Source of the DNA: Bacteroides sp. | GTDB taxonomy: Bacteria > Bacteroidota > Bacteroidia > Bacteroidales > Muribaculaceae | Assembly: GCA_014801735.1 (NCBI GenBank) | Contig: JAAVDO010000006.1 | Location: 124,001 to 188,000 of the forward strand | Length of the DNA stretch: 64,000 nt | Direction of reading: 5' to 3' | Part shown: positions 1 through 9,036 of the stretch, piece by piece | Position numbering within the stretch: position 1 is the stretch's first letter | How the letters are laid out: each line of letters opens with the position of its first letter | Notes under the pieces: model-generated | Seen by the model: only the letters and a program-made list of their open reading frames with translations | What the model was told of the DNA's origin: nothing | The model's database searches: none | Translations under genes and position numbers: made by a program

Positions 1-542
1 CGATGATAAGCTGCGGGGGCACGAAAGCCATCTACCGGCATATTGATATGAACAGGACCAAGTGGAGGAGTCATAGCTTCGATGAGAGCATCGTTGATCG
101 TCCGATCGACAAACCAGGACGCTTCAGCAAGGTCATGAGAACAAGGACCGACATCGTAACTACGCTTTACCACCGCCGCCAGAGCTGAAGGCTGGACGAT
201 CGTCTGACTATCGCACTGGTCGATCCATGCACGGGGCCGGTCTGCCGAAACCACAATGAGCGGAATATTACGATAGAACGCTTCAGCAACCGCAGGGGCA
301 TAATCGAGAAGAGCCGTGCCAGATGTACAAATCAATGCAACCGGCCGCGACGATACCGACGCAAAACCCAAAGCCACGAATGCCGCACTACGTTCATCGG
401 GAACAGTAACGTGGACTTTCAGATCGTCGCGCGAGGCAACTGCCTGAATCAACGGAGCATTACGCGATCCCGGCGACACGAAGACATCGGTCACACCATG
501 TGCCGACAGCAGGTCGGCAAGTATTTCTGCCTGATAATGCAT
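1..542 (-). CDS. menD: MenD, 2-succinyl-5-enolpyruvyl-6-hydroxy-3-cyclohexene-1-carboxylate synthase (N-terminal part)
   Basis: Reading the minus strand from an ATG at 542 gives an open frame that runs off the left edge, with about 180 residues visible. It shows the MenD N-terminal signature in order: SPGSRNAPL near residue 23, DERSAAFVALG near 50, TSGTALLDYAPAVAEA near 70 and IPLIVVSADRP near 90. MenD is a thiamin-diphosphate enzyme of menaquinone synthesis that joins 2-oxoglutarate to isochorismate. These segments form the ThDP-binding half; the C-terminal half lies outside the window. The gene is divergent from uvrB. Its -7 box lies only four bases before the ATG, so the mRNA may be leaderless. 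The start follows the position of the family signature. Identity is secure; the gene is truncated by the window edge, not broken. Confidence 0.93.
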   Translation of the reverse strand, partial: MHYQAEILADLLSAHGVTDVFVSPGSRNAPLIQAVASRDDLKVHVTVPDERSAAFVALGFASVSSRPVALICTSGTALLDYAPAVAEAFYRNIPLIVVSADRPRAWIDQCDSQTIVQPSALAAVVKRSYDVGPCSHDLAEASWFVDRTINDALIEAMTPPLGPVHINMPVDGFRAPAAYH

Positions 543-546
543 AGTG

Positions 547-577
547 CAAAGATAAAAACTTTTCAAATAAATATCAA
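547..577 (-). promoter_or_regulatory. Promoter of menD
   Basis: On the minus strand TTG (577-575), 20 bases, then TATCTTTG (554-547) match the Bacteroidota sigma pattern TTTG-N19/20-TAnnTTTG. The box ends four bases before the menD ATG, so transcription would start at or next to the start codon. Confidence 0.65.
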
Positions 578-639
578 GCAGTACCGGAAACTGAGACCTG
601 ACTTCGATATTTTTGTCTACGAAAGGAATAAGATCAGAC

Positions 640-670
640 TTGACAGAGCCCGAAATTTTTCTTATCTTTG
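640..670 (+). promoter_or_regulatory. Promoter of uvrB
   Basis: TTG at 640-642, 20 bases, then TATCTTTG at 663-670, a match to the Bacteroidota promoter pattern. It lies 25 bases upstream of the ATG at 696 and supports that start over the longer open frame, which would begin inside the divergent menD. Confidence 0.65.
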
Positions 671-695
671 CATAAATTTACCCATACTGAAAGCC

Positions 696-2843
696 ATGAG
701 ATTTAAAATCCATTCCGACTATTCACCCACTGGCGATCAACCGCAAGCCATCGCACAATTAGCACAGGGAATCGAGACCGGTCAACCGGCCCAAACGCTT
801 CTTGGCGTCACGGGTTCGGGCAAGACTTTCACTATGGCCAACCTGATCGAGAAAGTTCAACGCCCCACCCTGATACTGAGCCATAACAAGACACTCGCGG
901 CTCAGCTTTTCAGCGAAATGAAGAATTTCTTTCCTGAAAATTCCGTTCAATATTTCGTGAGCTATTACGATTACTATCAACCGGAGGCCTACATTCCGTC
1001 GGTTGACAAATATATCGAGAAAGACCTGATGATCAACGACGAGATCGACCGTCTGCGTCTGGCCACCACCTCCGCCCTGCTTTCGGGCCGCAACGATGTG
1101 ATAGTGGTCAGCTCGGTATCATGTCTTTACGGTATGGGAAATCCGGAAGACTTCAACTCGAACGTAATCGAAGTGAAAGTAGGCCAAAAAATATCGCGCA
1201 ACGCCTTTCTGCGACAGCTGGTCGGGGCTCTGTACTGCCGAAACGAGGTTGAGAACGGACGAGGTTCATTCAGAGTGAAAGGCGACACTGTAGATATTTT
1301 CCTGGCATACGAAGAGATAGCCGTAAGAGTAGTTTTCTGGGGAGACGAGATAGAAAGCATATCGACTTTTCACCCATCGGATGCGAGCAGCCTCGGCAAA
1401 CATGATTCATTCAAAATATTTCCTGCCAATCTGTTCGTCACCTCGCCGCAGCGAATGGCATCGGGCTTAGCACAGATAGAACTTGATCTGGGCACTCAGT
1501 CGGTTGCATTTGAGAAAGAGGGGCGCCTGCTCGAAGCGTCGAGACTAAGAGAAAGAGTATCGTATGACATCGAGATGATGCGCGAGGTAGGCCACTGCCC
1601 CGGAATCGAGAATTATTCGCGCTATTTCGACGGACGCGAACCAGGAATGCGCCCTTTCTGTCTGCTGGATTATTTTCCACGCAACTTCATGACAATAATC
1701 GACGAGAGTCATGTGACTATTCCACAGATCAGGGCAATGTACGGAGGCGACCTGTCGAGAAAAATGAACCTTGTAGAATATGGATTCCGTCTGGATGCAG
1801 CTTTAGACAACCGTCCACTGAAATTCGAGGAATTCCAAAATCTGACAGGACAGACAGTATATGTAAGCGCCACCCCCGCCGATTTCGAGCTTGAGAAGAG
1901 CGAGGGAGTAATAGTCGAGCAGATTATACGCCCGACCGGACTGCTCGACCCGATCATCGAAGTAAGACCATCGCTCAATCAGATCGACGATCTGCTGGAA
2001 GAAATAGAATTGCGCCGGAGCCGTGATGAGCGTGTGCTGGTAACGACGCTGACCAAACGAATGGCCGAAGAGCTTAATGACTATCTCGGGCGCCTTAGAA
2101 TAAAGGCAGCCTATATCCACAGCGATGTAGACACCCTGGACCGCATCAGAATACTTGACGACCTGAGAGCAGGCGTGTTTGACGTACTGATAGGCGTCAA
2201 TCTGCTACGTGAGGGTCTGGATCTGCCAGAGGTGAGCCTTGTGGCTATCCTTGATGCGGACAAGGAGGGATTCCTGAGGTCACACCGCTCGCTGACGCAG
2301 ACAGTAGGCCGCGCAGCCCGCAATCTGAACGGCATGGTAATAATGTATGCCGACAAGATTACGGACTCAATGCGCCAGACCATAGACGAAACAGAGCGCC
2401 GACGCGCTATCCAGCTCGCCTATAACGAGGAGCACGGCATTACTCCGCAAGCCATTGTAAAGGCACGCCAGCGCCTGATAGGTATGGACAAAGAAGATGC
2501 AGAAGAAAAGAGAAGCACTTCGGGTAGCCAAGCCAAAAAGAGCGATCCGCGCAACGAACCGAAAAAACGCAATGCCGAGAGCAGCAAGAAAAGCGCCAAG
2601 ACGGTTTACACCATGTACGAAAGCGAATTTTCAACGAGCGTAGATATTGCGGCCGATCCAGTAATACCATATATGAGTAGCGCTGAGCTTGAAAGATCAA
2701 TATCAAGAATGAGAGTGGAAATGGTAGAAGCCGCCAAGCAAATGGAATTCATGGAGGCAGCACGCTTACGTGACGAAATAGTGAAGATGGAGAAGCTGCT
2801 GAGCGAGAAGCGTGAAACTGAAACAGCAACAGAAAAACAATGA
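696..2843 (+). CDS. uvrB: UvrB, excinuclease ABC subunit B
   Basis: UvrB is the damage-verifying helicase-like subunit of nucleotide excision repair, acting with UvrA and UvrC. The 715-residue product has a Walker A motif GVTGSGKT at 37-44, the beta-hairpin region YYDYYQPEAYIP near 92, the DESH motif of helicase motif II near 340, helicase motif VI with QTVGRAARN, and a C-terminal UVR domain that would contact UvrC. A Lys/Ser-rich linker near 605-640 makes it somewhat longer than the usual ~670 residues. The frame is open from 411, but the start at 696 gives the canonical UvrB N-terminus and follows a promoter at 640-670. Its stop overlaps the next start by four bases (ATGA), implying coupled translation with the YgiQ-like gene. 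Confidence 0.97.
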   Translation: MRFKIHSDYSPTGDQPQAIAQLAQGIETGQPAQTLLGVTGSGKTFTMANLIEKVQRPTLILSHNKTLAAQLFSEMKNFFPENSVQYFVSYYDYYQPEAYIPSVDKYIEKDLMINDEIDRLRLATTSALLSGRNDVIVVSSVSCLYGMGNPEDFNSNVIEVKVGQKISRNAFLRQLVGALYCRNEVENGRGSFRVKGDTVDIFLAYEEIAVRVVFWGDEIESISTFHPSDASSLGKHDSFKIFPANLFVTSPQRMASGLAQIELDLGTQSVAFEKEGRLLEASRLRERVSYDIEMMREVGHCPGIENYSRYFDGREPGMRPFCLLDYFPRNFMTIIDESHVTIPQIRAMYGGDLSRKMNLVEYGFRLDAALDNRPLKFEEFQNLTGQTVYVSATPADFELEKSEGVIVEQIIRPTGLLDPIIEVRPSLNQIDDLLEEIELRRSRDERVLVTTLTKRMAEELNDYLGRLRIKAAYIHSDVDTLDRIRILDDLRAGVFDVLIGVNLLREGLDLPEVSLVAILDADKEGFLRSHRSLTQTVGRAARNLNGMVIMYADKITDSMRQTIDETERRRAIQLAYNEEHGITPQAIVKARQRLIGMDKEDAEEKRSTSGSQAKKSDPRNEPKKRNAESSKKSAKTVYTMYESEFSTSVDIAADPVIPYMSSAELERSISRMRVEMVEAAKQMEFMEAARLRDEIVKMEKLLSEKRETETATEKQ

Positions 2844-4744
2844 CAGATCCTGCACGCGACATAAAACTGTATCTACCCACCTCGGTGAAAGAAATGAAAC
2901 TGCTGGGGTGGGAAAGGCCGGATATTGTGCTTTTCAGCGGTGACGCATACGTAGATCATCCTTCGTTTGGCGCTGCTGTGATAGGACGCACACTGCAGGC
3001 CGCAGGATATAAGGTAGCAATCGTTCCGCAACCGAACTGGAAAGACGACTTGAGAGACTTCAAGAAATTCGGGGTTCCGAGACTGTTTTTCGGTATATCG
3101 GCCGGAGCGATGGATTCGATGGTGAATCACTACACGGCTGCACGAAAGCGAAGAAGCGACGATGCATACACTCCGGGAGGACGTCACGGTGCCCGACCCG
3201 ATTATCCAACAATAGTGTATTCCGAGATACTGCGCGGTCTGTTTCCAGAAGTGCCGATAATCGCAGGCGGAATAGAAGCGTCGCTCAGAAGATTTTCACA
3301 TTATGATTACTGGGCCGACGAGCTGAAGCCATCCATAATCACTCAGGCAAAGGCAGACATCGTGATCTACGGAATGGGTGAAAAACCTATTCTGGAAATA
3401 GCCTCACGACTTGATGCCGGAGAAAAAATCGGAGAAATAACCGATGTGAGACAGACCGTGATGCTCCGACCTACAACCGAGATGCCTCAGACCTCAAATG
3501 AGGATCAGATAATTCTGAGCAACTGGGCGGACTGCAAACGGGACAAGAAAAAGCAATCGGGCAACTTCAGGCATATAGAGCAACAAAGTAACAGAATGGA
3601 AGGAGGCGCAACATTGTGGCAGCAGATTGACGAATCCACAGCTGTAAAGGCCAACCCGATGTTTCCTCCTATGACCACAGAGGAGCTTGACAAAAGCTAC
3701 GACCTGCCCTATACGCGTCTACCCCATCCCCGCTACTACGGGAAGACGATACCGGCATACGAAATGATCCGTCATTCGATCACCATGCACAGAGGATGCT
3801 TCGGAGGTTGCGCTTTCTGCACCATCTCCGCCCACCAGGGCAAATTCATAACATCGCGCAGCAAACGAAGCATAGTCGATGAAGCCAAAAGAGTGACAGC
3901 AATGCCCGATTTCAAGGGATATATAAGCGACCTGGGAGGTCCATCGGCAAACATGTACGGAATGCGAGGCAGAAACGCCAAGTCATGCGCGAAATGCCTG
4001 AGACCTTCGTGTCTGCATCCGGCAGTATGTCCGAATCTGAACACCGATCACACCCCCCTGCTTGACATATATCACAGTGTAGACACATTGCCGGGAATAA
4101 AGAAATCGTTCATAGGAAGCGGTGTGAGATATGATCTCTCGATGCATCCTACCGGAAACAAAGCAGTAGATCAGGCCAACCGACGATATAACGAAGAACT
4201 GATAAGGGATCACGTAAGCGGCCGGTTGAAAGTAGCGCCGGAGCATACATGTGACCACGTTCTGGAACAGATGAGGAAACCATCGTTCAGTCAGTTTTAC
4301 GAGTTCAAGAAGATATTTGACGACGTGAACCGACGATACGGACTGAAGCAGCAACTCATACCCTACTTCATTTCCTCGCATCCGGGATGCCGAGAAGCGG
4401 ACATGGCAGAACTTGCTGTCGAGACAAAGAATCTGGACATGCATCTGGAACAGGTGCAGGACTTCACACCCACGCCCATGACCGTCGCGAGCGAGATATA
4501 TTATTCAGGAGTACATCCATACACTATGGAGCCGGTATTTACGGCAAAGTCACCTGAAGAAAAACAAGCACAGAGGCAATTCTTTTTCTGGTATGACAAA
4601 GCCTACAGGCAACCGATCACAGAATCGTTAAGGAGAATCCACCGACAGGATCTCATCAGCCGGCTGTTTCCTGGAGGAAGCAGGATATACAGAACCGCAG
4701 ACCAGAATAAGCAGAGACATTATAACCAGAAAAAACACAAATAA
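2840..4744 (+). CDS. YgiQ-family radical SAM protein (UPF0313)
   Basis: A 634-residue cytoplasmic radical SAM enzyme. The 4Fe-4S-binding CxxxCxxC is C320-C324-C327 within HRGCFGGCAFCTIS. The N-terminal half resembles a cobalamin-binding-like fold with VDHPSFGAAVIGRTLQAAGY near 33. Length and sequence fit the YgiQ/UPF0313 family, whose reaction is not established. A second cysteine group (KSCAKCLRPSC, then CPNLN) after residue 380 may bind another metal or cluster. The Lys/Gln-rich C-terminal tail is typical of this family in Bacteroidales. The gene overlaps uvrB by four bases and is followed after 33 bases by the S9 peptidase gene, so the three may share a transcript, although no functional link is apparent. 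Confidence 0.9.
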   Translation: MTDPARDIKLYLPTSVKEMKLLGWERPDIVLFSGDAYVDHPSFGAAVIGRTLQAAGYKVAIVPQPNWKDDLRDFKKFGVPRLFFGISAGAMDSMVNHYTAARKRRSDDAYTPGGRHGARPDYPTIVYSEILRGLFPEVPIIAGGIEASLRRFSHYDYWADELKPSIITQAKADIVIYGMGEKPILEIASRLDAGEKIGEITDVRQTVMLRPTTEMPQTSNEDQIILSNWADCKRDKKKQSGNFRHIEQQSNRMEGGATLWQQIDESTAVKANPMFPPMTTEELDKSYDLPYTRLPHPRYYGKTIPAYEMIRHSITMHRGCFGGCAFCTISAHQGKFITSRSKRSIVDEAKRVTAMPDFKGYISDLGGPSANMYGMRGRNAKSCAKCLRPSCLHPAVCPNLNTDHTPLLDIYHSVDTLPGIKKSFIGSGVRYDLSMHPTGNKAVDQANRRYNEELIRDHVSGRLKVAPEHTCDHVLEQMRKPSFSQFYEFKKIFDDVNRRYGLKQQLIPYFISSHPGCREADMAELAVETKNLDMHLEQVQDFTPTPMTVASEIYYSGVHPYTMEPVFTAKSPEEKQAQRQFFFWYDKAYRQPITESLRRIHRQDLISRLFPGGSRIYRTADQNKQRHYNQKKHK

Positions 4745-4777
4745 CCAAAATACTATCCATTTTACCAAAACCCCATT

Positions 4778-6919
4778 ATGTCAAACCATCTCAAAGCCCT
4801 ATTCATGGCCACGACAGCAGCGATAGCTCTTTCGGCATGTCAGAGCGGCGATCAGAGCGGCGACGGAGGAAAAACAATGATCGACAAGCCCGATTACAAG
4901 CCCACCGACCGTCAGTACACCACCGAAACGCTTGAAGCCTTCGGCAGAGTAAACAATCCAGTTGTATCGCCCGACAAAAAGAAGGTGCTGTATAGCATAG
5001 CCTACGAAAGCGTAGAGCAGAACCGCAGCAACGCCGACCTTTATGTGATGAACACCGACGGATCGGACAACAACCGACTGACGCGTACGCCTGAAAGCGA
5101 AAACGGCGCGGTGTGGATAGACGGCGGCAACAAAATCGCCTTCATGGCAGCAAAAGACGGCTCGAACCAACTTTGGGTAATGAACGCCGACGGCAGCGGC
5201 CGCAAAGCCGTGAGCAACGTGGAGAACGGTATCTCAGGCTTCCTGTTCTCGCCTGACGAAAAACACGTTGTTATGATCGGCACAGTGAAATATGTGCGCA
5301 CCGCACAGGACATATATCCCGATCTGCCCAAAGCCACAGGCCGCGTGATAGACGACCTGATGTACAAACACTGGGACGAATGGGTGACTGAAATACCTCA
5401 TCCCCTTATCGGCGATTTCGATGGAACGAGCGTTGAAAATGTGACCGACATCATGGCTGATGAGCCTTTCGAAGCACCGATGAAACCGTTTGGCGGAGTA
5501 GAATCGTTCGCATGGTCGCCTGACTCGAAGAGCTTGGTGTACGTTTCACGCAAAAAAACAGGTATGGAATATGCCATATCGACAAACTCCGATCTGTATC
5601 TGTATTCACTCGAGGATAAATCGACCAAAAACCTGACCGAGGGCATGATGGGATATGACACCAATCCCCGCTTCTCGCCCGACGGAACACGCCTGGCATG
5701 GCTCTCGATGGAACATGACGGCTATGAGTCGGATAAGAACCGTATCTTCATGATGGATATGGCCACCGGCGAGAAGACAGACCTGACCAGCGACTGGGAC
5801 TATACCGCCGACAACATAGAATGGAATCCCAACGGCCAGTCGATCTACTTCATCGCTCCTAAGGGGGGCGTGGTTCCCGTGTTCTCGATCAACGTAGCCG
5901 ACAAGGCCGTGAGCGTAGTAGCTGAAGGACGCTACGACTACGCAGCTCTGGCACCGGTTGACGAGACAACACTCATCACCATGCGCCACTCTATGATACA
6001 ACCTAACGAGATTTGCAGTGTGAACGCCGGAAAGGTAAGTCAGATCACCAATGTGAACACCGAACTCCTTGCCGAACTCGATATGCCTGCCGTTGATTCG
6101 GTTCTCGTCCCCACCACCGACGGAAAGCATATGACCACATGGGTTGTATATCCCCCGAAATTCGATCCCGAAAAGAAGTATCCCGCACTGCTCTATTGCC
6201 AGGGCGGTCCGCAGTCGGCAGTTAGCCAGTTCTTCAGCTACCGCTGGAACGTCGCATTAATGGCTGCCAAAGGTTATATCGTCATATGCCCCAACCGCCG
6301 CGGTCTTCCCGGCTTCGGAACGGAATGGAATGCACAGATCTCGGGTGACTATCCCGGACAGAACATGCGCGACTATCTGAGCGCCGTCGACTTCATGAAA
6401 GAGAAGCCTTATGTAGACAATGAGCATATCGGTGCGATAGGAGCAAGCTACGGCGGATTTTCCGTTTACTGGCTGGCCGGCAATCATGACGGCCGCTTCG
6501 CAGCCCTGATAGCCCATGCCGGTATCTTCAACCTTGAGGCACAATATCTGGAGACGGAAGAGATGTGGTTTGCAAACTGGGATCTTGGCGGCCCGTTCTG
6601 GGACAGAACGAACGCAGTAGCCCAGCGCACATTCGCAGCATCGCCCCACCGCTTCATCGACAAGTGGGACACGCCTATTCTGATCACTCATGGAGAATAT
6701 GACTTCCGCATTCTCGCCTCGCAGGGTATGATGGCATTCAACGCAGCACGCCTGCGCGGCGTACCCGCCGAAATGCTGATCTTCCCGGATGAGAATCACT
6801 GGATCCTGAAACCGCAGAACAGCGTGATGTGGCAGCGCGTATTCTTCCGCTGGCTTGACCGCTGGCTGAAACCCGACAGCGAAGCAGCCCGCGAGGCTGC
6901 CGCCAAGGCCAACGCATAA
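4778..6919 (+). CDS. S9 family prolyl oligopeptidase-type peptidase, lipoprotein
   Basis: A 713-residue serine peptidase of the S9 (prolyl oligopeptidase / dipeptidyl-peptidase) family. The N-terminus is a lipoprotein signal ending LSAC, with lipidated Cys21 followed by a Gly/Asp/Ser-rich linker, so the protein is probably anchored at the cell envelope. Residues about 50-420 hold repeated SPDxxxLxW / WSPDSKSLVYV beta-propeller blades. The C-terminal alpha/beta-hydrolase domain has the triad S557 (GASYGGFS), D642 (HGEYDFRI) and H674 (DENHWIL). Likely role is trimming of proline-containing or short peptides taken from the gut lumen; exact specificity cannot be read from sequence. A strong hairpin terminator follows. 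Confidence 0.93.
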   Translation: MSNHLKALFMATTAAIALSACQSGDQSGDGGKTMIDKPDYKPTDRQYTTETLEAFGRVNNPVVSPDKKKVLYSIAYESVEQNRSNADLYVMNTDGSDNNRLTRTPESENGAVWIDGGNKIAFMAAKDGSNQLWVMNADGSGRKAVSNVENGISGFLFSPDEKHVVMIGTVKYVRTAQDIYPDLPKATGRVIDDLMYKHWDEWVTEIPHPLIGDFDGTSVENVTDIMADEPFEAPMKPFGGVESFAWSPDSKSLVYVSRKKTGMEYAISTNSDLYLYSLEDKSTKNLTEGMMGYDTNPRFSPDGTRLAWLSMEHDGYESDKNRIFMMDMATGEKTDLTSDWDYTADNIEWNPNGQSIYFIAPKGGVVPVFSINVADKAVSVVAEGRYDYAALAPVDETTLITMRHSMIQPNEICSVNAGKVSQITNVNTELLAELDMPAVDSVLVPTTDGKHMTTWVVYPPKFDPEKKYPALLYCQGGPQSAVSQFFSYRWNVALMAAKGYIVICPNRRGLPGFGTEWNAQISGDYPGQNMRDYLSAVDFMKEKPYVDNEHIGAIGASYGGFSVYWLAGNHDGRFAALIAHAGIFNLEAQYLETEEMWFANWDLGGPFWDRTNAVAQRTFAASPHRFIDKWDTPILITHGEYDFRILASQGMMAFNAARLRGVPAEMLIFPDENHWILKPQNSVMWQRVFFRWLDRWLKPDSEAAREAAAKANA

Positions 6920-6935
6920 TTCTGACTGATAACAG

Positions 6936-6980
6936 CAGCCGGGACACTGACCTATCTTGGTGTCCCGGCTGTATATTTTC
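6936..6980 (+). terminator. Intrinsic terminator after the S9 peptidase gene
   Basis: A 12-bp perfect stem, CAGCCGGGACAC (6936-6947) with GTGTCCCGGCTG (6960-6971) and a 12-base loop, followed by a T-rich run. It lies 17 bases after the stop codon. Confidence 0.85.
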
Positions 6981-7012
6981 AACCATACAATTATATTCAA
7001 AATATTCAAATC

Positions 7013-7549
7013 ATGTCGAAGACACAACTGAAGAAACTGCTCACACATCTGGATCAGGAACAGATGACCCAACTGATTCTTGAGCTCTATGATGCACGAC
7101 CCGAGGCTAAGGATTACCTTGATTTCTATGCCCAGCCAGATATTGACACGCGTATAGAAAAAGCGAAAAAACTGATAGACAAAGAAGCGAGGAGGAGGCA
7201 ACGCGGCTTTCCCCGGCCAAGAGTTACGAAGATAAAACGTTATATACGCGACATATCTTCGCTGAATCCCGGAGATGAGTTTACGCTTGAAATAATGACA
7301 TATGCTTTTGAAGAACTATGCAGACAAGCAGAGTATCCATATAAAGAAGCGACTCAGAAAGGATGTGCGAGACTTCTGACCGACACAATAACACAGGCCG
7401 ACAGAAGCGGGATGCTCGGTGAATATCTTGACCGAGCCGGGAAAGCTATAGAAGGGCTCCCGAAAATGTGCGGACCTTTTTCACAAAACAGAATGAGGAA
7501 GATGCTGAAGCAGACACTTGAGGACGCAATTGCCTCGCTCGGAGCATAA
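7013..7549 (+). CDS. DUF6155 family protein
   Basis: A 178-residue soluble alpha-helical protein without signal peptide or membrane segment. The opening MSKTQLKKLLTHLDQEQMTQ followed by LILELYDARPEAKDYLDFYAQPD matches what I know of the DUF6155 family of Bacteroidota, whose function is unknown. The centre is strongly basic (RRRQRGFPRPRVTKIKRYIRD near 60-80), so nucleic-acid contact is possible, which is only inference. It follows a terminator, so it probably has its own promoter in the AT-rich 30 bases before it; I could not find a clear -7 box. It converges on the aminotransferase gene with an 11-base gap. Confidence 0.8.
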   Translation: MSKTQLKKLLTHLDQEQMTQLILELYDARPEAKDYLDFYAQPDIDTRIEKAKKLIDKEARRRQRGFPRPRVTKIKRYIRDISSLNPGDEFTLEIMTYAFEELCRQAEYPYKEATQKGCARLLTDTITQADRSGMLGEYLDRAGKAIEGLPKMCGPFSQNRMRKMLKQTLEDAIASLGA

Positions 7550-7560
7550 AGTAGCTTAAA

Positions 7561-8802
7561 TCAGACGATAGCCTCGCGGATGCTTTTGACGATAAAACGC
7601 ACCTGATCGTCGGTGACCCACGGGCCGGAAGGGAGGCAAAGCCCACAACGGAACAATGATTCGCTCACACCGTTGACATAGGCCGGAGAATTTTTCCATA
7701 GCGGCTGGAGATGCATGGGTTTCCACAGCGGACGTGACTCGATATCGAGATCATTAAGGTAAAGACGAAGACCCTCGACATTGACGGCCGGTTCGGATGC
7801 GGTGTGCGGCGAGGATGCACGGTGAGTCACTCCACCGGCTCCGCCAATGGCACCACCGACAACCTCGGCATAAGCACGCTCCATTCCTCTGATCCTGACA
7901 GATGGATCGATGGTTACGGTTGTCAGCCAGAAATTGGAATCAAAACGGTCGTCAGGATTATCATGGACCGTGATACCAGGTATTTCAGCAAAAAGATCAC
8001 GGTAAAGCGCATGGAGATGGCGGTGATGAGCGAGATGCTCGTCGAGCACTTCCATCTGGCCGCGGCCTATGGCAGCACTGATGTTTGAAAGCCTATAATT
8101 ATAGCCAAGACACTCATGCTGATAATAAGGGTAGGATTCTCGAGCCTGGGTGGCATAGAACATCACCCGCTCAGCCGTAGAACTATCCGGACAAACCAAA
8201 GCACCACCGCCTGAAGTAGTGATCATCTTATTGCCATTGAACGACATAATACCGTATTTACCGAATGAACCGCAGAAACGGCCACAGTAGCGGGAGCCGA
8301 ATGCCTCGGCAGAATCCTCGATAACAGGAATGTCATACTTACGGGAAACGTCCATGATTCCGTCGATGTCAGCCGGCATTCCATAAAGATAGACAGGAAT
8401 GATCGCCTTAGGTTTTCTGCCGGTAACGGCAATGCGGTCGGCTATAGCCTTGTCGAGGAGAACGGGATCCATATTCCAAGTCTGTCGCTCGGAATCGACG
8501 AAAACAGGAACAGCACCCAGATATCCCACCGGGTTGGTAGAAGCGCAGAAAGTGAAGCTCTGAACCATTACCTCGTCGCCGGGTGCAACGCCACACATAA
8601 TGAGTGCAAGATGGATCGCCGCAGTACCGCAAGCGAGGGCCACCACGCGCTTATCGCCGCCAACGAGACGCTCAAGATCTTTTTCGAAAGCATTGACATC
8701 GGGACCAAGAGGGACAACCCAATCTCCTTCGAAAGCTTTAAGAACATAGTTGATCTCGCGTCCGCACAGATGCGGTTTGCAAAGCAGTATTCTTTCCTTC
8801 AT
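7561..8802 (-). CDS. DegT/DnrJ/EryC1/StrS family PLP-dependent sugar aminotransferase
   Basis: A 413-residue aminotransferase of the DegT/DnrJ/EryC1/StrS family, which aminates keto-sugar nucleotides for surface glycans. Visible marks are ACGTAAIHLAL near 57, the PLP-pyridine aspartate D163 (IEDSAEAFGS), the Schiff-base lysine K192 (SFNGNKMITTSGGG), and the late motif ESRPLWKPMHLQP near 355 that helps bind the sugar nucleotide. An insertion of roughly 28 residues rich in Gly, Ala, His and Ser (about 314-341) precedes that motif and is unusual for the family. The gene stands alone with no other sugar-nucleotide gene beside it; the closest glycan gene is the GT4 transferase at 33-34 kb. Substrate is not predictable. 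Confidence 0.9.
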   Translation of the reverse strand: MKERILLCKPHLCGREINYVLKAFEGDWVVPLGPDVNAFEKDLERLVGGDKRVVALACGTAAIHLALIMCGVAPGDEVMVQSFTFCASTNPVGYLGAVPVFVDSERQTWNMDPVLLDKAIADRIAVTGRKPKAIIPVYLYGMPADIDGIMDVSRKYDIPVIEDSAEAFGSRYCGRFCGSFGKYGIMSFNGNKMITTSGGGALVCPDSSTAERVMFYATQARESYPYYQHECLGYNYRLSNISAAIGRGQMEVLDEHLAHHRHLHALYRDLFAEIPGITVHDNPDDRFDSNFWLTTVTIDPSVRIRGMERAYAEVVGGAIGGAGGVTHRASSPHTASEPAVNVEGLRLYLNDLDIESRPLWKPMHLQPLWKNSPAYVNGVSESLFRCGLCLPSGPWVTDDQVRFIVKSIREAIV

Positions 8803-8884
8803 AATGTGGGGTTAATATTAAACCATTCAGCCACCCCGTCATCTGCCAACCAGGACAGGAATGCGGGATGAGGCAACAATGATG

Positions 8885-8917
8885 CAAAATTAGACAAAAT
8901 CGGCGGCGAATGCCAAA
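8885..8917 (-). promoter_or_regulatory. Promoter of the DegT-type aminotransferase gene
   Basis: Minus-strand TTTG (8917-8914), 21 bases, then TAATTTTG (8892-8885) fit the Bacteroidota promoter pattern, about 80 bases upstream of the ATG at 8802. Confidence 0.5.
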
Positions 8918-8957
8918 CATAGGGCAGACAAATAGCTGACAGGCGGTGAAAAATTTG

Positions 8958-8965
8958 TAAATTTG
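8958..8965 (+). promoter_or_regulatory. -7 box of aspS
   Basis: TAAATTTG matches TAnnTTTG about 70 bases upstream of the aspS ATG at 9037. The expected -33 element is poor (CTG at 8936-8938). Confidence 0.5.
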
Positions 8966-9036
8966 CAGTCGCCAAATCAGGCTCACATCTTCTCAACCAT
9001 AACTCCGAAAACATCAATCCTACAATTCATATTACT

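Noticed and set aside
411..695. An N-terminal extension of uvrB
   Set aside because: It would overlap the divergent menD and its promoter and lacks UvrB similarity; the ATG at 696 gives the normal start.
6257..7201. A 314-codon minus-strand frame across the S9 peptidase and DUF6155 genes
   Set aside because: It crosses a terminator and two well-supported genes and has no family motif.
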